A stretch of DNA of 14,446 bases, from assembly GCA_023487865.1 (NCBI GenBank), contig JAMDBG010000052.1, positions 6,219-20,664 on the forward strand. Direction: 5' to 3'. This stretch comes from Deltaproteobacteria bacterium. Its GTDB lineage: Bacteria > Desulfobacterota > Syntrophia > Syntrophales > UBA5619. Shown here in pieces: positions 14,132 to 14,446 of this stretch; position 1 is the stretch's first letter; each line of letters opens with the position of its first letter. A model generated the notes under the pieces. The model did no database searches. It was not told the origin of the DNA and saw only the letters and a program-made list of their open reading frames with translations. A program made the position numbers and the translations under genes.

Positions 14132-14446
14132 ATGCAGATCTCCGACACCGACATGCTGGCGCAGCGGGCCTTCAGGCGCCTGCTGCAGGCCATGAGCCGG
14201 CCGGGTAAGGTCTACGTGCTTCCGCCCATGCCTGCGGGCGGAAACGAACCCTGGTCGGCCATGCTCCTGCTCCTGGACAGCCTGCTCGATCAAGAGGTCA
14301 GTTTTACCGTCATCGGGGGAAACGGTTCCGGAGAGCTGCAATTGCTGATTGCCGGAAGGACACGATGCCGCGCGACGGACATCAGGCAGGCGGATTTTCT
14401 GGTTGTCGCCTACGGCGACAGCGCAGGTGAAATCCTCCGGGCAAAA
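14132..14446 (+). CDS. phnH: C-P lyase subunit PhnH (3' end outside window)
   Basis: Third component of the PhnGHIJ core complex. The frame stays open from ATG 14132 to the last base (105 codons). PhnH-like parts: AQRAFRRLLQAMSRPGKVYVLPP at the N-terminus (the family has a like segment ending in SRPG) and LLDSLLDQEVSFTVIG (50s to 60s), followed by CRATDIRQADFLVVAYGD. AAGGA lies 6 nt before the start, within the phnG end; the start is one base after the phnG stop. phnI, phnJ and further genes would be expected downstream. Confidence 0.93.
   Translation, partial: MQISDTDMLAQRAFRRLLQAMSRPGKVYVLPPMPAGGNEPWSAMLLLLDSLLDQEVSFTVIGGNGSGELQLLIAGRTRCRATDIRQADFLVVAYGDSAGEILRAK

Overview
The window reads as a phosphate-starvation (Pho regulon) gene island of a moderately GC-rich Gram-negative bacterium. 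Signs of this are a Sec-exported periplasmic binding protein, an Escherichia-type Pho box motif, and pst/pho and phn modules in proteobacterial style. The content and gene order would suit a member of the Desulfobacterota (old Deltaproteobacteria), but that placement is a guess from gene style and not from a marker gene.

Layout. Positions 1-3750 (+ strand) hold the sensing module: the 3' part of pstB, then phoU, phoR and phoB. phoU/phoR and phoR/phoB overlap by ATGA, so the two-component system is probably co-translated with the signalling subunit PhoU. Positions 3790-4950 hold a Pho-box promoter and a membrane-anchored or exported alpha/beta hydrolase. Positions 5048-7480 (- strand) hold one long gene for an 810-residue soluble protein that I do not recognise. 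A 317-bp divergent intergenic region (7481-7797) carries a second Pho-box promoter, a perfect hairpin and a mini-ORF leader. Positions 7798-10734 (+) hold a PIN-PhoH ATPase, a DUF2721-type small membrane protein and a CapA/PGA-capsule-type metallophosphatase-fold protein. Positions 10808-14446 (+) hold a third Pho-box promoter and the phosphonate locus: transporter phnCDE, a 33-codon unannotated ORF, then phnG and the start of phnH of the C-P lyase machinery. The locus runs out of the window.

The regulatory logic ties the window together. Three upstream regions carry 7-bp units repeated every 11 bp that fit [CT][TC][GT]T[AC]A[CT], the same form as the E. coli CTGTCAT half-site. In all three, exactly 10 bp separate the last unit from a possible -10 hexamer: good at the hydrolase and phnC, poor at phoH. 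The simplest reading is that PhoB made here activates the hydrolase, the phoH cluster and phosphonate uptake and cleavage when phosphate runs out. The PstB/PhoU/PhoR part senses phosphate. The phosphonate operon then provides an alternative phosphorus source.

The points that look least described are the 810-residue protein inside this island, the 33-codon ORF where phnF lies in E. coli, the Pho-controlled hydrolase, and the phoH-DUF2721-CapA grouping. No RNA genes, insertion sequences, CRISPR arrays or clear intrinsic terminators were seen.
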